64,000 bases of DNA from Siphonodentalium dalli (GCA_032622095.1 CP136065.1:98155343-98219342); one strand, 5' to 3'. Counted from the first letter of the stretch, positions 41,516 to 54,450 are shown. A program made the numbers and translations. The notes: generated from the sequence alone by a model not told the origin.

Positions 41516-42931
41516 ATACATGTATAACCACGAATAGCGCATACTCAAATTGTTTCCATGGACGAATTACATGTAACTTTGTATATTTTTATTTCCCTAC
41601 AATATATGTACCTTGACCAACTCGACCACAACATTCGCGTTATATCGTCACTTGCAAGATGACAAATGACGTCTTTTTCCACTTCGTAGTGTATCGATTT
41701 TGTGACATTCCGGTAATCAAACTATGTCGAAAAATAGTTGGTCTACTTACATACGGACTCTATTATACACCACGAAAGGATGTGCCGGCGTCATAAACTG
41801 TATTCGATATGTTCAACATTCTCCGAGACAAACATTCTTTATTTATCAATGAACTAGCATTACGGTCCGTCATCTCCTGTTTAAACCTCCATTGACGGTC
41901 CAGCCAAACTGCGTCTCAGGCGGCGTTTGCGGTTTATCAGTGGCTAGCTGATTGATATTTAATCTATTCGATGAGATGAGCATGCAATCAAGCTACCCAG
42001 TTTCCAGGCGGACCACAATCATGCGATGGCATGGTTATTGGGCGAACTCAATTAACACGAACAAGTGCACGCTGATAACAACCCTCGTGTTAGAATGCAA
42101 CAATTGTGACACAACAACACTAAAACCGTCATTCTCACCTTATATTGACACGCCATCAATCGAGATTATATAGAGCTCCACACATAGACCAAGTCTTCTC
42201 AGTCCAGCTTGTGATATCGGTTGTGGTTGATGCTGTTTTTGACCGATTCCTGTCCCGTTACTTTTCTATAACGGACTTTACGCCCATACTCGTAGGCGGG
42301 AGTTATCTTACTCGTATGTTTTCAGGTTAGGTCAAATGGAAGCTTTGTGTATATGAACATACAGGGAAACCTTTCCCAACCTCAACGGTATCAAAAATGT
42401 GTATATATACCAGAGGTCCGTGGAATATCAAAGCAACGATATTTATAAGTAAACAGAGCCTTGTTTTCAAGAGAATTTCTATTTGTCAGAAAATGCATGT
42501 ACACAATATCTTAAACGATCGTATAATCACTTGACCTTTTTCTATTACGTTATATGACATTATATTGAAGACGGATTCATCGCAGACATGTGGTGTGATT
42601 AATCACATTCACATTTACAGGGGTGCTCGTGAATGCCCGGGCTCCACATATGCATGTAGTACGGCTTTTGTATGAACGTCTGTTATAGAATAAAAACTGG
42701 AGGGGACTCGGTCCAAAACAGAATTAACTCAACAGATATCACAAAGCTGTTGGACCGAGACGACTTGGTCAGCACACATTGAAATGATTCTGTAATAATT
42801 TGTTAACCGCGATCCAAAAAAAAAAAAATAATAAAAAAAAAGAAAAAAGAAGAGATTCGTCATCTCACTTCTAGCCTCTATCAACCGCGTTTTGCTGGAC
42901 CGTCAAACGATACGGTACCACGACAGATCGA
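41516..42931. other. gene-free stretch
   Basis: No gene recognised. A mixed poly-A tract lies at 42,816-42,851. Confidence 0.4.
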
Positions 42932-43070
42932 TAGAGAGAGAGAGCGAGAGAGAGAGAGAGAGAGACACACACACACACACACACACACACCCTCACACCC
43001 TCACACACACACACACACCCCCCCATACACACCCTCACACACCCTCACAGACACACAGACACGCATTCGC
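42932..43070. repeat. compound (GA)n-(CA)n microsatellite
   Basis: A GA-dinucleotide run (42,932-42,964) changes into a CA-rich tract with CCCTCACA interruptions up to about 43,070. Confidence 0.97.
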
Positions 43071-45875
43071 ATTTATATACTAAGATAAGATGCGCAGAAA
43101 AACGCCGTTGTCAACACAATAAACGTGGTTGATACGAAATACACAGCGTTGCCAGCAGCTACATGGCATATTGATTGCGCGGTTTAATTCTACATGCATA
43201 TGGCTAAAATGAGTTATGCGACGTACATGTGTACTGTATTTAATTTATTTGTGCAACTATACTTTGGGTGAATTGATCATTATCCCATGGTTTGGGGCAA
43301 AAATCACCTAGGTACCCAAAACAGAGTCACACAGGTTCCCAAAACGTCACCCGTGTTCGCTGGTCAACTGACAACAAACAAGACACCAGGTTCTAACCGT
43401 TCATTTGTTAACCAAACGATAAACACCAAAATAAATCTCACCAACTAGACAATACTTGATTCAATCTGGGTGTCTTTTGTATAGGTTTCGGCGCACATTG
43501 GTGACCGTTTGCCGTTTTTTGGGATCCTGTGTGACTTTTTTGTTACAAACCATGGGATAACGACAAATTCAGCGCATTTTGTTGAGCCATTTTGATTACT
43601 GGAACTTGCAAACTATTATGTTGGGCCTACAAAGTTTGTAAATGCATGCCATAACAGCAACGCATCATTATTGATAATGATGATCGCACGAGGCCAGCTG
43701 TCATACATATTTACACCAGAATACTCAAGGAAACATTATAAATTGTGTTTGCATTTAGTAATTGTCATATTGGAAGAGATGGTGAAGATTTATACCATTT
43801 GATCGAATGATGGTCTGATCATCGGCCGTCTGAAATGCAAACAAAAAAATCTCGCCATGAGCTAATTTTCTCCAATGCACTAGGAGCAATAACTCTATAT
43901 CATTAAGATTGTTCGATTGAAAGTTATCGCCTAACCGGGTACTGGAATTCAAACAGTGACGCTTTACCCAAATGGATTAAAAATATTGGGTTGAACCTGA
44001 TGACACCTTGACAATTGGTCGTCCGAAATATGGAACATCTCGCCAAGAAGTAATAATGCAGTTTGCCTATTTCCCACTGTGGCTATGGGGTGGTTACATC
44101 AAAACAATGCGATACCCTGGTTGGTCGTTTGGTGAGACTATGAGAGTGTGTGATTGGTGCTGTATTTTAATCATGATTCAAGACAACTAAACAAACTCGA
44201 CATGTGTCACACTTAAAACAATCGACAGTTGCAAAAAAATTGATATTTTATTGAATTATTTTTGAGACGTCTATTATGGTTTCCTTGCACATTAACGGCG
44301 AATATTAAAGATCATTCCTAAAATATTCTTTTATGATTATTCTCCTCATATTATTTTGGATGTTCGTGTGTGGATTTCGTGATGTGAGTGTGTTTACGTA
44401 TTACGAATGACATTGATTGCAATTGACTTTTTGATGTTAGAGTTTTATTCTCACAGAAATTCTTCAGTCCTCTAAAATAAGAAGAATCTCACGTACCAGA
44501 CAATGTGTTACTATCGCGGTATTTAATACAATTACCCAGCATTTAAACAGAATAGAAAACGTTTCCGAGGTCAGGCAAATTAGTTTAGGTACACATTTAT
44601 AATTATGTTTCTTTGATATAAGTTAATCCACAGACACACTGTGGATGCTTACATATATCCAGCATGATTTGTAAAGTTGAGCTCCATACACTTTATTTTG
44701 TTGAAAATAGTTATTGTGACCCACTATATAAATGAACATAGGATAACAATTTATGAAACATTTTGATAGCTTTGTTTTACTCATGTGCATCGAATCGTAT
44801 TCGGATGTCACGATATTCATGTGTTAACGGCTTGGTGGTCTAATAAACTGGTACAAAGAATTCGCCGCTATCATACAGATGCGCAACAAGGAGAGACAAT
44901 TGTGGAAATGTTGGTCGAGTATCAACAATGTGTCTACTTAACAGCCTCCATAAAACATATCAACACAGTTGTAAGAAGAACACGTCGATTTTCAAATAGA
45001 AACTAGAATGCACCCACTGGGGCTGCCTATACTTACGCGGCATGGCGCCCATCCCAAACTTGGCATGTATGTGTTGCCAACAAAAGTTTGAATCGCGGGT
45101 ACTGTGAGCTCTTTTGAAAGACCGGTAGCGAATCTACATATCAAATTTTCAGTTCATGCATAGCTGAGTTATGTGTTTTTACGGACAGAAAAAACATTCT
45201 GTTTCCAGTGGCTCTCTTGCACTACTGATGATCTTGCGCTTAGTAATATCGTACGCGTTTGATAGTTGACATATATTTTTTTTAGAAAACATATGGATAT
45301 CGCTTATAGTACGGGCGTGAAGGCGATGGTTGCTGATGACGTAATTATATTTACCATATATGCCTTTTAACTTCAGAGGTAAACAAAAAATATATTAAAG
45401 ACAATTACAATGCCTATACAACGAAACGACACGCGGTCATTGGCTAGTCATTGATTACGCAAGCATCTTTTAGGAGCGATCATAACTCATTTTTCGAGTT
45501 GCAAGTTAAATAAATGGGCTTCTACATGTAATTGGCAGTCGTATTGCACACTTATTTCCCTTGCATGGTATATATCCATTTATAATAAATTAATATAATA
45601 AAACACGCGGCTGCTGGGTCCTTTAGCATGTACGTGTAATACGAGTCTCAGTTGTCTGGCCCTCGATGTAGTCCTGCCTGGGGTCTTGCGCGCCAAAGTA
45701 GGTTGTGACGTCATGATGTTCGTCGTGGTGTCGCGACGCCTTTACTGCTTCCAAGAAGCAATATTTCGATATAGTTCTAATATAACAGATTTATCAGAAA
45801 TTCGCGGAAGCACAAACATCGGAACAAGGAACAAACAAACAATGAGACGGAGGTTCCGACATATGAAGTATGATT
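43071..45875. other. gene-free stretch
   Basis: About 2.8 kb without a supportable gene. The region 45,020-45,280 reads like old dispersed repeat, but no second copy is in the window. Confidence 0.4.
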
Positions 45876-47370
45876 GATTGATTGATTGGGTTTAACGTCA
45901 TTTCAGCAACAAAGCCATATCATGACGAGAAGAAACAGATTATCAAAATCGAGTGAAGCAACTGTGATTAGAACTGACAGTGAATTAGACTAAAACGAAA
46001 CAAGATATATACAAATAAAAACACCCAAATCAGAGCTTGAGTGCTCGATTGGGGCCAGAACTATTACGAAACTGACCATTGTGCAAACACATGTAAAACA
46101 GAATATCAAAATAGCATATTGCTTTGAAAACAGCAAACATAAACCTACATGAAATGTTTTCATCAAATATAAATAACGTATTAAGACTTTCGCATATCAA
46201 AATATTTGAAGTAGCTGACATACTCTCTGCCAGGATGAGTGATAAGATATTTACGATATCTGATGAATTTGTCGTGAGTCTTAATTCGTCAAGTTGACAA
46301 TCGGGTGGCTGACCCAGCAGGTGATCCCTCGCACAGAAGCCAGTCTGATTCCAAAATGGAATGGTGTCCCCATCCAAAGATGACACATTCTCTCGAAGCA
46401 TCGTATCAATCTTTGAAAACTCAAAGCTCAACCTCTGCATCTGAGAGTCAAAAGACTTTACAGACCTTGAAGATTTATGTATTGGAACAATGGGCTCAAC
46501 TTCCTTAGTTGGTTTCGGAGCAAACGTAAAAACTTTAGTAGCTGTATCCATTGCCTGCGAGACAGGTTCTGGAACAGGATAAATATCATTCGCTTGAACT
46601 TGTGTTGCTAGTGATATACTGACAGTTTTTGTTTGACTCTCTGTCTGAGTGATGACATCGACATACATTTTCCTAGAAACGGCAGCCGAGTATGTGACTT
46701 GAGAAGCTGATGGTCTGGCACCAACTAATTTCTTAGCATCCATGTACGATAAATGTTTCTCAGCCTTACATATTTGTATCTTGAATTCATAGTCCCACAT
46801 GGGTTATGAACGATCCATTGCAGCATGTGAACCTTGACAGTTCGAATTTTTTTTAAGGATTTGTACAATCCTTATGATCATGACCAGAAACAGAACAGCG
46901 TGCACAAATGGTGTCTTTATTTTTACAGTGTTCCTGGCCATGGCCATAGCCCTGGCATTTAAAACATCGTAATGGATTTGGAACATAGGTACTTATATCT
47001 ACCTTCGTGTACCCAACCTTCAATGTCGGTGGATGTTCGCACCGATTGAAGGTCAGAAGATAAATATTCAGAGGAATTCGTATACCATCAACAGTTTTTG
47101 TGAATCGACGGATTTATGTAACTCCCTGTGGTGCCAACTCCGCCAATATCTCTGATTCCGAAGAATCAGAAATATCGCGGGTCGCAACACAGCTCTGCTA
47201 CTATTTAATGTCTTGTGAGGAGTAACCAATACCGGTGTTTGTGCAATAGTTGTTGACTGTAGCAGAGCACCAGATTGAACTTTCTTTGAGCATTCAACCA
47301 AGAGAGACCCACTTATTGGCCAAGTCCTGATTGGTGTAATTCAGACCCAAAGATTTCTTGTGCCCAAAGT
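45876..47370 (-). mobile_element. jockey/I-like non-LTR remnant, ORF1 only, copy 1
   Basis: On the minus strand, ORF1-like sequence (47,330 to about 46,400) is followed by a 3' end reading TGACGTTAAACCCAATCAAT with three to four CAAT units (45,895-45,876). ORF2 (endonuclease and reverse transcriptase) is absent. The copy is therefore internally deleted or belongs to a non-autonomous family. Similarity to the copy at 55.75 kb continues to about 47,370 at the 5' side. Confidence 0.7.
46400..47330 (-). pseudogene. ORF1 (gag-like) of a jockey/I-like element, copy 1
   Basis: Pieces in different frames give the order typical of jockey/I ORF1 proteins: LVECSKKVQSGALLQ near 47,300, an IPLNIYLLTFNR strand, a VGYTKVDISTYVPNPLRCF linker, then zinc knuckles. 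These are CFKCQGYGHGQEHC and CARCSVSGHDHKDC (both Cys-X2-Cys-X4-His-X4-Cys), plus a third (NCQGSHAAMDRS) that has lost its first and last Cys. The longest open part is 46,800-46,030, a Ser/Thr/Val-rich C-terminal region. Several frameshifts and a stop in the third knuckle make it dead. It would encode an RNA-binding nucleocapsid-like protein of the retrotransposon. Confidence 0.75.
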
Positions 47371-47799
47371 GCCCATTAAGGAAATTATATATATATTGAA
47401 TTTGTTCTTATTTTTATTGTCGATAACTCGTCAACGATGAGAACGCGTATGTTCAAGCAACTGTTACATGCATGTAAACATTACTTTTACAATGTCAGTC
47501 ATTTTATCAAAGATTTTGGTTGAATAGTAATGAATTCTTTACCTGTACCAAGAATATCCCGTATTCTTAACTGTCGTGGTGCACCGACCGAACACCTGAT
47601 TTGGACGATGTCACTTAGGAATATGTAATCTAGAACATTATAAAGGTAATTTTGAAGAAGTCCGGGACACTGTTTTGTTTAGCATTGTGTGTGCCCCTTT
47701 CATATCCGATAAGATCAGATCTCCATTCCTGACCTGGACGCCACCATTTTGCGAACTTCAAACCGATTTGATTTATCGTATCACAGTGAAGCCGTTATA

Positions 47800-48420
47800 G
47801 AAGTTTGTAGGAAATTTTGCGAAAACAAAATGTATGCATGCCCTGAATGGTGCTACTTCGGAAAATTTAAACTACACCATCAAACATCACCGAGATGTTT
47901 TTATATCTGTTTGGAGGAATTCCGCGAACAAAAACTTCGTCAATTTTGGTGCTCCTCTCTCAAGGACCATGCCTGACTTCGACGTTGCCACTTTGGTAAC
48001 ATTGAATCATAACATATATTCCATGCACATTGGAGATAGTTTTATATAAGTTTGGTGGAGCCCGACCATAAACAAAGGTTTTGTGTCCCTGCCTCATCAC
48101 TGACACGAACGATGACACTTATAGGCATCGTCAACCACGCCATAATATTCCCTATATATTGGAGACGACTATATGTTTTGTAGAAATCGGCCACAGTAAC
48201 AGTTTTTATTGATTTTTGTGGCTCTCCCCAATATCTGAACTGAGCAGAGCGAGTGAGGTATCTTTAAACGACATCACTAAATTCCATATATCATGGAAAT
48301 GACTACATGTCAGTTTGGTAAAGCGAAAAAAAAAGGAAAAAGAGAAGAATTTGGTGCCCCCTCGCCTTTCCCATCGTGAACTATGTGCGTGGTATATACA
48401 TGTTCCACCCGTGCATCAAA
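47800..48420 (+). repeat. degenerate 135-bp tandem array, four units
   Basis: A TTGG(T/A)G.(C/T)CC(C/T)C-like word recurs at about 47,946, 48,079, 48,217 and 48,351. A GGAGATGACTATATG-like block recurs at about 47,888, 48,028, 48,158 and 48,294, always at 130-140 bp spacing. Each unit also has a TTTGGTGGAGC-like phrase. Divergence is high, so this is an old array. Confidence 0.55.
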
Positions 48421-50119
48421 GCCCCCAAAAAAAATACATATGTTCTCGGAGCTTTATGATATTCCAGTAATCGATCGCCGTTTAAGCATGTATGTAGTGC
48501 CCAAATTTAGCTAATTATGTTACATCTGGGTTTTGTTGTCAATTCTGAAGACCTGAATTGTTCTACTTTTCCGAAGCGGTTGTCCCAAGCCATGTTGGCA
48601 TATTGTTGTCAACATCGCAAACCGGTGCTATATATACAAGTAAACCTTTAACAATAACCATGTATGAACACGAGAGAACCAGTGCTTACGAATTTCACCA
48701 ATCTTTGATAGACGCGTTTTCCCCACATGTTTGTGAAAGTCTAATGACTACAAGTCAAAGATTTTTTGTTTATTTGATATAGCGCTTTAGAAGCAACTCC
48801 TGGGAATAATAATAAAACAAATTTCTTTCAGAAATTAACGAATTAAGTAGACTATATATTTTTCACAACCTAACTAGACATATTTTCTATTTAAACTTGT
48901 TTCTATCGTGGAGAAATCAGTTGCTTTAGCCTACACGTGAAATGAATTTGTTTTCTCGATTATATTATTCTTTTGTGCTACAAAGTTGGAGAACTTGCCA
49001 CATCTTGCTGGTCTTTTTCTTCCGTGTTTGTTTATATCGACAATAAACCGGAATGAGTAGACGCCGTTCACCAAGGCTATTGGAATTAGTTCCGGTAGTG
49101 TGGTAAATATAACAACACAATATATATATATTTCCATATTCTTCTTAGTTGTGATGGTTTTACAAACTTTTATGGATTTTCCCATTTTTTCATTGTGAGG
49201 GCCCTTTCACTTATTTCAGAATCAATTGTCTCTCTATGTCGGAGATTTGAAACTTACATTATTATTATTATATCGGTTGATTGAATTGTTCGGGACCGAA
49301 TAATTGTCAGCATCTCCCTTAAGAGGGAGGTACAGTGATAACATTTTGATGGGGAATTCAGTGTTAATTTTCGGGGAAAGTTTACTAAAACGTTACAAAG
49401 CGTAGGTGACCATATATCTTATTGGAAATGTTGAATGCTTATCTAGTGACAACGCAGAGCATAATTTTGATTATCGACACAGTTTGGATGTTATTAGGAA
49501 GTAGGTCAACAGTACATGATTGTTTACCAATATTTCCATCGAAATTCAGATGCCACAAATAAAATAAACAATCCACTTAGCCTTGCCGCTAAACATATGT
49601 TCACACTTGCCAACAAGACACGAAGCGGTCGTTTGCACTTTGTAAGTATTGGGTAATCTCTTCCCAGAAATTAACACTGAATTCTCTATTCATATGTTAC
49701 CACTTTACCTCCCTCTTAAAACCTTGGGGGGTATCAATAATTTAATCATTTCTTTCCGAGTACTGTTAAAAGAAACTTCACGTGTGTATATATAGATACG
49801 CTTTAACGACAATTAAGGCCTCTTGGCGCCGCTCTTTGTTATAGTTGATGATGTTCGGTGACAGTTCGAAATGTCAAGATGTTCTTATCGCGCAGTACTA
49901 TCAAATTGTGGTACAGATCGAAGACGTATATCGTCTTCTTGACCCGGCTTATACTCCTTGACTTGTTCGACAAAGACATTGCAGCATTTTTTTCCCAAGA
50001 TGGGTAGGCACAATGTGATGTTGCGGTCCAGGAATATATTCCATATTTCGCTTATTCCGGGAGAGGTATTATGAACACTCGTTGGTCCGTCCATTCTATA
50101 GACCTACATGTATAAGCGA
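48421..50119. other. gene-free stretch
   Basis: About 1.7 kb with no recognised gene or element. The two CTCCCTCTTAA/TTAAGAGGGAGG words near 49,322 and 49,710 form a distant inverted pair. Confidence 0.4.
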
Positions 50120-50297
50120 CCATATCAAAATAAAATATAAAAATCAGAACAGAAACTTTTTGGGATCAGATGTGGCAAAAAATAAAACAGAAAATAAAAC
50201 CCTTTGTAACGCTTGTGCATCGGTTGACAACCATTTCATCATAGTTTGTCCGAAATTAGACGGCATCAAGAGAAAGCTTATATCAAAGGGGTATTAG
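50120..50297 (+). pseudogene. C-terminal remnant of a reverse-transcriptase-like protein
   Basis: The segment NKTLCNACASVDNHFIIVCP followed by KLDGIKRKLIS has the Cys-X2-Cys...His-X4-Cys pattern and the EYHFILVCP..D.IR.K phrase found at the C-terminus of many non-LTR reverse transcriptases. The frame stops shortly after. Nothing of the polymerase core is present. Its last third is caught up in a 187-bp tandem duplication. The assignment rests on motif memory. Confidence 0.4.
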
Positions 50298-50614
50298 GAG
50301 AATGGAAATTGATGCACATAAACTCGCATATGAACTCGCACGATACCATTAATATGAAACAATACTCGCAAAATTCATACGCACATTGAAACGATATGAA
50401 GACAGCAGAGTAGAGAGCATTGTCTTAATAGTTTGTCCGAAATTAGACGGCATCAAGAGAAAGCTTATATCAAAGGGGTATTAGGCGAATGGAAATTGAT
50501 GCACATAAACTCGCATATGAACTCGCACGATACCGTTAATATGAAACAATACTCGCAAAATTCATACGCACATTGAAACGATATGAAGACAGCGGAGTAG
50601 AGAGCATTGTCTTC
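50241..50614 (+). repeat. 187-bp tandem duplication
   Basis: ATAGTTTGTCCGAAATTAGA starts both units (50,241 and 50,428). The units differ at only a few bases (GGAGAATGG/GGCGAATGG, ATACCATTA/ATACCGTTA, CAGCAGAG/CAGCGGAG). Confidence 0.95.
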
Positions 50615-50734
50615 ATAAGGATAACCACTGAACAGGTGTTAGTTTTTACGAATGCCATGTATAGACAAGAAAACCATAGTCAGAAATGGTAACGCCACCA
50701 AGATCGTATTATTAGCCATAAATATAAATCATAA

Positions 50735-52060
50735 TATAAAATATATTGGTTACATGAATGGACCGCCTCAGAATTCCGTTAAGATAAGTAATTCTTCAAA
50801 TTATTACAATGAACTACGGCTTATAAATTACTGCAGGTTTCTCATTCGCCACACCAGAATGCTTCTAAATGCGGATCAAAGCTAAGAGTGCGTGGCACAG
50901 CCATTGTTCATATACATTTTACAGATAGCGAGAATGATGCATGCTGGGAACGAAAGCATCCACAGCAAAGCCATGTGCTTACGGGGGCATGCGTTTATTA
51001 TAGGGGATTTATGGTGGGCCTATAAAACTAATTATAACTTTGTTATCTGTCATAGTTTATGCGTGAAATTTTAAACATATATACCTGGACATCTACCCCT
51101 TCCAGAATGTTGAAAAACATTTTCAGTTGCTCATCGTATTTTTATAGACGAAATAGTCCGAAATTCCAGAAAATTGCGCTAACTGCTCAATGTTTTAATG
51201 TGTTACAAAACGTCTGATAAAAATAGTTCTATCGGGAATATTCACACCATTTTTTTTCAGAGAACATAGTGTAAATATAGTCTTATCGGGATATCGTAAA
51301 GGAGATTAATTAAACCCCTCAGACTGCCGAAACTGACGACATTAAATTCGCTTTTTCGTGTCCCGCGGAAATGAAACTTGTCTGTCCATTGATGACGTTA
51401 TTTATTTGACATAGTATTTTTTTCTTCTGTTGTATTTGAACACTTGTTGCACGCGCAGGCTGCACGATCATAATAACTTCAACCGATAAGCGCCGACTGA
51501 TACCCGCGCAACAGTTTGTCTCAAATAAATTGTTATCAAAACGCAGGTTTATGGCCGCGGACATAAGCCGATTAAGTGTAATGTAATTTATCCATGAATT
51601 TGACTGAAAAATTGTGATTCTATCACCATTAGCCACGAAAATGGGACCTCTAAACAGGCAAGTTTGATTTTCGGCGGACACGAACAAGCGAATTTATTGT
51701 CGGCAGTTTCGGCAGTCTGAGGGTTAATTAATCCCGAATTAAACGGAACTACTTTACGATAGTCCGATAGGACTATGTTTACTCTATGCATGTTCTCTGA
51801 AAAAATAGTGTGAATATTCCCGATAGAACTCTTTTTATCAGACGTTGTGTAACACCTTAAAACATTGAGCGTTTATAGCGCAAACCGAAATGTGTTGTCT
51901 TGCAAGATATCCCACCGCTTTAGCTAAATTTACCTTCTTACAATATCCATAAAGAGGATCATATATTATATACCCACGGTTTTAATTATAGAATATAAAT
52001 ATATTGGTTTCGCGAATGACCAACTCAGAATTCCGTTAAAATAACAATAACAACCAGCAC
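50735..52060. repeat. short repeat pair flanking the fold-back element
   Basis: A phrase AAATATATTGGTT...GAATG...CTCAGAATTCCGTTAA occurs at about 50,737 and again at about 52,000, one on each side of the fold-back element at 51,171. The two are in the same orientation and about 80% identical. Confidence 0.5.
51171..51890. mobile_element. 720-bp fold-back element with 200-bp arms
   Basis: Left arm about 51,171-51,378 and right arm about 51,672-51,890 are inverted copies. They share CTCAATGTTTTAA, CTGATAAAAA, TCGGGAATATTCACAC, CAGAGAACAT and CAGACTGCCGAAACTG in mirrored order. The interior gives a 122-codon minus-strand frame that crosses the loop and is probably not a gene. No transposase found. 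Confidence 0.75.
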
Positions 52061-52157
52061 CTATAACGAACCGTTTTACTGGACTTGGCCTACTGGTCGC
52101 GTAGTTCCGACTTTTAAATAAACGGAATTTCCAACTCTATAAATAAAAGCCCCACAA

Positions 52158-52230
52158 TGCATTCGCCCTGTCCACCACGCAATATCAAAATCTCAGCAGC
52201 TAGATACACCACAGGTGGCGTAATAAATGC
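52158..52230 (+). repeat. dispersed repeat G, copy 1
   Basis: ATGCATTCGCCCTGT...ACACCAC.AGGTGGCGTAATAAA matches 54,450-54,530. Here it ends in AAATGCTCTTTATTATTTCC, a variant of the AATAAAGAGCGTTT word. Confidence 0.55.
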
Positions 52231-52289
52231 TCTTTATTATTTCCATATCAGGAATACAGTAACAAACAAGACAGCAGTAAAATAAATGG

Positions 52290-52590
52290 GGACAAAAAGT
52301 TAGTGTAATCATGTATGAAATTTCCAACTGTTAAAATTCTTTATAACAGTTGTGACTCCCACCCCCTCAAAATACCTCCATCATTCGATCCCCGTCCCCA
52401 TCATAATGGGGACAATAATTACTAGTTGGGATACCAGGCAATGGTAACCATGTATTTTAACCTTTATGTTGTAGTGTAATAATGTATGAAATTTCCAACT
52501 ACATGTGCATTAACTTTTTTTTACAAAAGTTGTGAATCATACACACTCAAAATCTAACTTCCACCCCCACCCCACTACACTGTCCCTTCC
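52290..52590 (+). repeat. imperfect direct repeat of about 110 bp
   Basis: TAGTGTAAT(C/A)ATGTATGAAATTTCCAACT with a later AGTTGTGA and CTCAAAAT occurs at about 52,301 and 52,472. Between them lie C-rich pieces (CCCACCCC). Confidence 0.6.
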
Positions 52591-53416
52591 ACTTAAAAAC
52601 ATTCTGGAGATCAAGTTGGCCACAGGTGTTCAGTTATTTTATACCATGACTCCCTATTGTACTGTGTACAAACATGCTATATAATATATTTGTGCTGTAC
52701 ACCCTACTGTGTGTGAACAGGAGTCCGACCGTGGGTAACACGTTTCTACTGTGGGTAACACGTTTTAATGGCATTTCAATGGTTAAAGTTTATACCCATA
52801 GTAGAACTACATCCGAGTTGACCTTTCATTAACCTTCCATGACCTCGATCAAAATCACTCTATTTTTAAAATGTAGCGCCTCGCGATGAAAACAATTTGA
52901 TACTTTCGATTCAATTGAATATTATACTCACTAATGCGATAAAAACGAACAGTTATTTCCGTGGAAATCACATCCAGATCAACAAATTGAACATATATTT
53001 CAAGAAATAGACGTAAAAAACTCGAACAACAAACGGTGGATTTCAAAATGACTTTCGTGGTTTCCTGTTCACTGTACGGCGGAGAAAAAAAAGTTCCCGC
53101 AATGTGTTATATTTATATTCATTAAATTCGTATTCCCATATATATATTCATGTTGTTTATTTATGGCGGTTTCATCATGATTACAGTTTATTGTGAATTG
53201 GCTACAATGATACCATATTCGTACAATTGAATGTTGACCTAATTCAATGTATCAATACGCCTGATCAGCTGTGATAGTGTACGTCGATGTACGGCCAAGT
53301 GTGGGGAACACAACGGGGATGATTGTGAATGGTGCGACAGAATCATCTTAATTTAAGTGGGTTTATTTCGATTTCATAGCAGTTGTTGCACCTGTACCGG
53401 TCATGGTATAAACAAA
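52591..53416. other. gene-free stretch
   Basis: No gene recognised. GTGGGTAACACGTTT occurs twice in tandem at 52,732-52,765. Confidence 0.4.
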
Positions 53417-53557
53417 ATACACACGTAGTGTTTCTGAATACCAAATTTACACCACTCGTGGGATTGATGATTTACCACACTCGCTAAAGCTCGTGTGGTA
53501 AACCATCAATCCCACTCGTGGTGTAAATTTGGTATTCAGAAACACTACGTGTGTATT
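53417..53557. mobile_element. 141-bp near-perfect palindrome
   Basis: Arms of about 65 bp (AATACACACGTAGTGTTTCT...GATTTACCACAC and its complement) with one mismatch surround a short CTCGCTAAAGCTCG core. The near-perfect match suggests a recent insertion or active gene conversion. Confidence 0.9.
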
Positions 53558-53969
53558 CTATATATACCCCACGTGTCTTGGACTGTTGCCAAATTCACAG
53601 TGCTCCATTAGAGGGCCTGCTTGGACTGTTGCCAAATTCACAATGTTAACTGCAGAGAGGTTGTATGTTATTGGAGACGTTCTAATATGACAATAGGCTG
53701 GCCTAATTAACGAACCATGCACAGCTAAATACACACAAGCAACTTTTAATCTTCAAATAGATACAATTGTCGGCCTCCAAAATTCAATATACTTTCTTAT
53801 ATACAAACAAACATTGAACTCATACCATTGTTTCTCTTAACCAAAATAGCGAATTTCCCCAAAAGAACGCATATAGACTGCGCATGCAGAAAATAAAAGA
53901 TGGCCGTTACTACAAAAAAAACAGACATGCGCACTCCAATTAAAATTACCCATAATTCAGTTCACTACA

Positions 53970-54450
53970 CCAGGGGCTCCCAACAGGTTATACAATGTTT
54001 TCAGGCTATCAGATTATTTATATTTTCGACTTTAAGTTTACAATTTGAGCCTGTCCTCACTCTATCGATACGATTTATCATAAACATATTATACACCAGT
54101 GGCGTTAACTTTACAACTTCGGCATCTACGTGATTATATCGGTACGATTCAGTAAGGTACAAACAATCTCCATAAAATACAGCAGGGGCTCCCAATAGGT
54201 TATTCCCATTTATTATGGGCTCCCAATAGGTTATACAATATTTTCAGGCTATCAGATTATTTATATTTTCAACAACATATTATTACACCGGTGACTTTAA
54301 GTTTACAATTTGAGCCTGTCCTGACTCTATCGATAGGATTTATCATATTTTCATAAACGTATTATACACCGCTGGCGTTAACTTTACAATTTCGGCATCT
54401 ACGTGATTATATCGGTACGATTGAGTAAGGTACAAACAATCTCCAAGAAT
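53970..54450 (+). repeat. tandem duplication of about 210-260 bp
   Basis: CAGGGGCTCCCAA(C/T)AGGTTA...GGTACAAACAATCTCC occurs at 53,971-54,173 and 54,183-54,443. The second copy has two extra stretches: a repeat of the GGGCTCCCAATAGGTTAT start, and an ATTATTACACCGGTG insert. Both contain CTCTATCGATA.GATTTATCAT. Confidence 0.85.

Noticed and set aside
51319-51687. 122-codon minus-strand frame
   Set aside because: It spans one arm and the loop of a fold-back element and shows no recognised domain.
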